In this document: piece by piece, positions 62,428 through 64,000 of the stretch
Numbering within the stretch: position 1 is the first letter of the stretch
Layout of the letters: every line of letters begins with the position of its first letter
Assembly: GCF_004121055.1 (NCBI RefSeq)
Contig: NZ_PYAL01000002.1
Coordinates: 62,001-126,000 of the forward strand
DNA: 64,000 nt
DNA from: Achromobacter aloeverae
Lineage (GTDB): Bacteria; Pseudomonadota; Gammaproteobacteria; Burkholderiales; Burkholderiaceae_B
Direction: 5' to 3'
Notes under the pieces: model-generated
Databases searched by the model: none
What the model saw: only the letters and a program-made list of their open reading frames with translations
Told to the model about the DNA's origin: nothing
Position numbers and translations under genes: made by a program

Positions 62428-62453
62428 GCTATAACAGAAATCCAAGATATAGC
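62428..62453. promoter_or_regulatory. Putative LysR operator dyad
   Basis: GCTATA, 14 bases, then TATAGC, a perfect dyad within an AT-rich patch of the divergent gap between the LysR gene and the hydrolase. The half-sites also overlap possible -10 elements for both directions. Confidence 0.5.
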
Positions 62454-62571
62454 GTTGTTTTGGATTCTGCTTTGCCTCACCATGTCGTACCCGTGGCTGG
62501 CGCTTCCGCGTCCGCCCCGGTGGCGACGACAGCCACGACGACAACGACAACGAATTCGAGACACGGATCCC

Positions 62572-63435
62572 ATGCCGGATTGCCTGCCCCCGCTGGACGC
62601 GCCCTCGCGTCCGCACCATGCGCTGCCGCCGCTGACTTGCGACAGCCATTGCCATATCTTCGGCCCCGCGGACGTTTTTCCGTACGCCGCCCAGCGCTCC
62701 TATACGCCGCCCGACGCCCCGTACGAGAAACTGGCTGCCTTGCACCGCCACCTGGGCGTGGAGCGCGCCGTGATCGTGCAGGCTGCCTGCCACGGCGACG
62801 ACCATTCCGCCTTGCTGGACGCCGTGGCGCGCAGCGAGGGCCGCTATCGCGGCGTCGGCCTGCTGGGCGCCGAGACGACGGACGCGAAAATCGAGGCCTT
62901 GCACGCGGGCGGCATCCGCGCCGCGCGCTTCAACTTCGTGGCCCACCTGGGCAAGCCGCCCGCGCCCGATGTCTTCGACCGCATCGCCCGGCAGGTGGCC
63001 GCGTTCGGCTGGCATCTCTGCCTGCACGTGGACGGCCCCGCGCTGACCGCGCTGCTGCCCACGCTGCGCCAGCTGCCCTTGCCCTTCGTGGTGGACCACA
63101 TGGGGCGCGTGCGGGCCGGCGACGGCCTGGACCAGCCTGCCTTCCAGGGCCTGCTGCAACTGGCGGACGTGGCGCAGGCCTGGGTCAAGGTATCGGGCGT
63201 GGACCGCATCAGCCTGGGCAAGCGCCCGTATCCGGAAGGCCTGCCTTTCGTAAGCGCGCTGGCGCGCGCCATGCCCGACCGTGTGCTGTGGGGAACCGAC
63301 TGGCCGCATCCCAACGTGGCGGGCGACATGCCCGACGACGGCGAGCTGGTCGACCTGTTCTTCCAGGCCGTGCCCGACGCGCAGGCGCGCCAGCGCATCC
63401 TGGTCGACAACCCGGCCCGCCTGTACGGCTTCTAA
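62572..63435 (+). CDS. Amidohydrolase, LigI-like (second copy)
   Basis: A 287-residue TIM-barrel hydrolase paralogous to the one at 34.7 kb, with metal motif CDSHCHIFGP, the clade marker RSYTPPDAPYEKL, AARFNFVAHLG, FVVDHMGR and WGTDWPHPNVAGD. The length fits dicarboxylate lactonases. It is followed after 50 bases by a Bug receptor and divergent from a LysR regulator, a self-contained uptake-and-hydrolysis unit for an unknown lactone or similar ester. The start lacks a strong ribosome-binding site. Confidence 0.8.
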   Translation: MPDCLPPLDAPSRPHHALPPLTCDSHCHIFGPADVFPYAAQRSYTPPDAPYEKLAALHRHLGVERAVIVQAACHGDDHSALLDAVARSEGRYRGVGLLGAETTDAKIEALHAGGIRAARFNFVAHLGKPPAPDVFDRIARQVAAFGWHLCLHVDGPALTALLPTLRQLPLPFVVDHMGRVRAGDGLDQPAFQGLLQLADVAQAWVKVSGVDRISLGKRPYPEGLPFVSALARAMPDRVLWGTDWPHPNVAGDMPDDGELVDLFFQAVPDAQARQRILVDNPARLYGF

Positions 63436-63485
63436 GCCCGATACGGCCGTATCGCGGCGCGACAAGAATTCAAAGGAGACTTGCC

Positions 63486-64000
63486 ATGTTCAAACGATTA
63501 TTCGCCGCCGGCGCGCTCGCCCTGGCCGCTTGCGGCAGCGCCCTGGCCGACGGACCCGTCCGGCTTATCGTGGCCTTTCCGCCGGGCGGCCCGGTGGACC
63601 TGGTGGGCCGCGTGCTGGCCGAGCAGCTGACGCGCGAACTGCACCAATCGGTGATCGTCGAAAACAAGCCGGGCGCCAATGGCAATATCGGCGCGGCCTA
63701 TGTGGCCAAGGGGCCGCGCGACGGCACGGTGCTGTTCCTGACCAGCGTCGGCGCGGTGTCCATCAGCCCGGCGCTTTACCAGAGCCTGCGCTACGATCCG
63801 GTGAAGGACTTCGCGCCCGTTTCCCGCGTGGTCAACAACGCGACCGTGCTGGTGGTGAATCCGTCCAACCCGGCCACCGATGCCGCCGATTTCGTCGCGC
63901 GGTCCAAAGCCGCGACGCAGCCGGTGGCCATCGGTTCGTCGGGCGTGGGCAGTATCCCGCACCTGGCGCTGGAAATGTTCGCCGACGCCAGCAAGGCGAA
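63486..64000 (+). CDS. Bug-family TTT receptor (C-terminal part beyond window edge)
   Basis: The first ~171 residues of a Bug receptor, cut by the right edge. Motifs VRLIVAFPPGGPVDLVGR and ENKPGANGNIGAAYVAKG are clear. The signal region reads LALAACGSALA; LAAC with C16 could be a lipobox, making this a lipoprotein, though ordinary cleavage after ALA is also possible. GGAGAC precedes the ATG. It is co-directional with the LigI-like hydrolase. Confidence 0.88.
   Translation, partial: MFKRLFAAGALALAACGSALADGPVRLIVAFPPGGPVDLVGRVLAEQLTRELHQSVIVENKPGANGNIGAAYVAKGPRDGTVLFLTSVGAVSISPALYQSLRYDPVKDFAPVSRVVNNATVLVVNPSNPATDAADFVARSKAATQPVAIGSSGVGSIPHLALEMFADASKA

Overview
The window is 64 kb of GC-rich bacterial chromosome. 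It looks like a beta-proteobacterium of the Alcaligenaceae (Bordetella/Achromobacter type). The grounds are six periplasmic Bug-family (tripartite tricarboxylate, TTT) receptor genes, the long class of argG, a TctDE-like two-component pair and an ordinary housekeeping set (rpoN, rnr, rlmB, HU, argG). There is no replicon origin, phage, insertion sequence or CRISPR array.

Layout. 0-5 kb: the start of rpoN (cut by the left edge), a PRC-barrel protein and two divergent sigma-54 activators. 5-9.4 kb: a DJ-1/PfpI protein, an acidic small protein, a Bug receptor and tartrate dehydrogenase divergent from a LysR regulator. 9.4-15.9 kb: a membrane-anchored FMN glutamate-synthase-like protein, a TsuA/YedE sulfur transporter, a striking CGGCT/CGGCC pentamer repeat, an ArsB-like pump, an AEC transporter and a GNAT enzyme. 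16-24.5 kb: two identical tRNA-Leu(CAG) genes, rnr, rlmB, a membrane ClpP-like protein, a Cys/Met-metabolism PLP enzyme, HU and tRNA-Val(UAC). 24.6-27.3 kb: a lower-GC block next to tRNA-Val with an isonitrile-hydratase-like protein, a nucleotidyltransferase-like protein and an autoinhibited Fic protein.

27.4-35.5 kb is an aromatic (protocatechuate/gallate 4,5-cleavage) segment. It has an oxidoreductase, a DctA-type carrier, a Tat-exported Bug receptor, 4-oxalomesaconate hydratase (ligJ/galB) and tautomerase (galD). These are divergent from a LysR protein with two DNA-binding domains and a LigI-like lactonase. The ring-cleavage dioxygenase and the terminal aldolase are absent. 35.6-46.6 kb holds a UdgX-type uracil-DNA glycosylase, a Pit phosphate transporter, a Bug receptor, a hydrolase, tonB-exbB-exbD behind a Fur-box-like promoter, a two-component system and kup.

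46.8-60.0 kb is the most interesting part. It is a 12-gene, tightly overlapping operon headed by an IclR regulator. It encodes a thiolase-fold protein lacking the nucleophilic Cys with a DUF35 partner, an ADP-forming acyl-CoA synthetase, AtuA (DUF1446) with a small AtuA-related protein, an SDR, an acyl-CoA dehydrogenase whose catalytic Glu is replaced in ACAD10/11 fashion, a phosphotransferase, an AMP-forming acyl-CoA ligase and two Bug receptors. I read it as an undescribed catabolic pathway that combines a 4-hydroxyacyl-CoA phosphorylation/elimination module (as in levulinate Lva or ACAD10/11) with an AtuA module and a retro-aldolase-like cleavage step. A bidirectional terminator separates it from argG. 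The window ends with a LysR regulator, a second LigI-like hydrolase and a partial Bug receptor.
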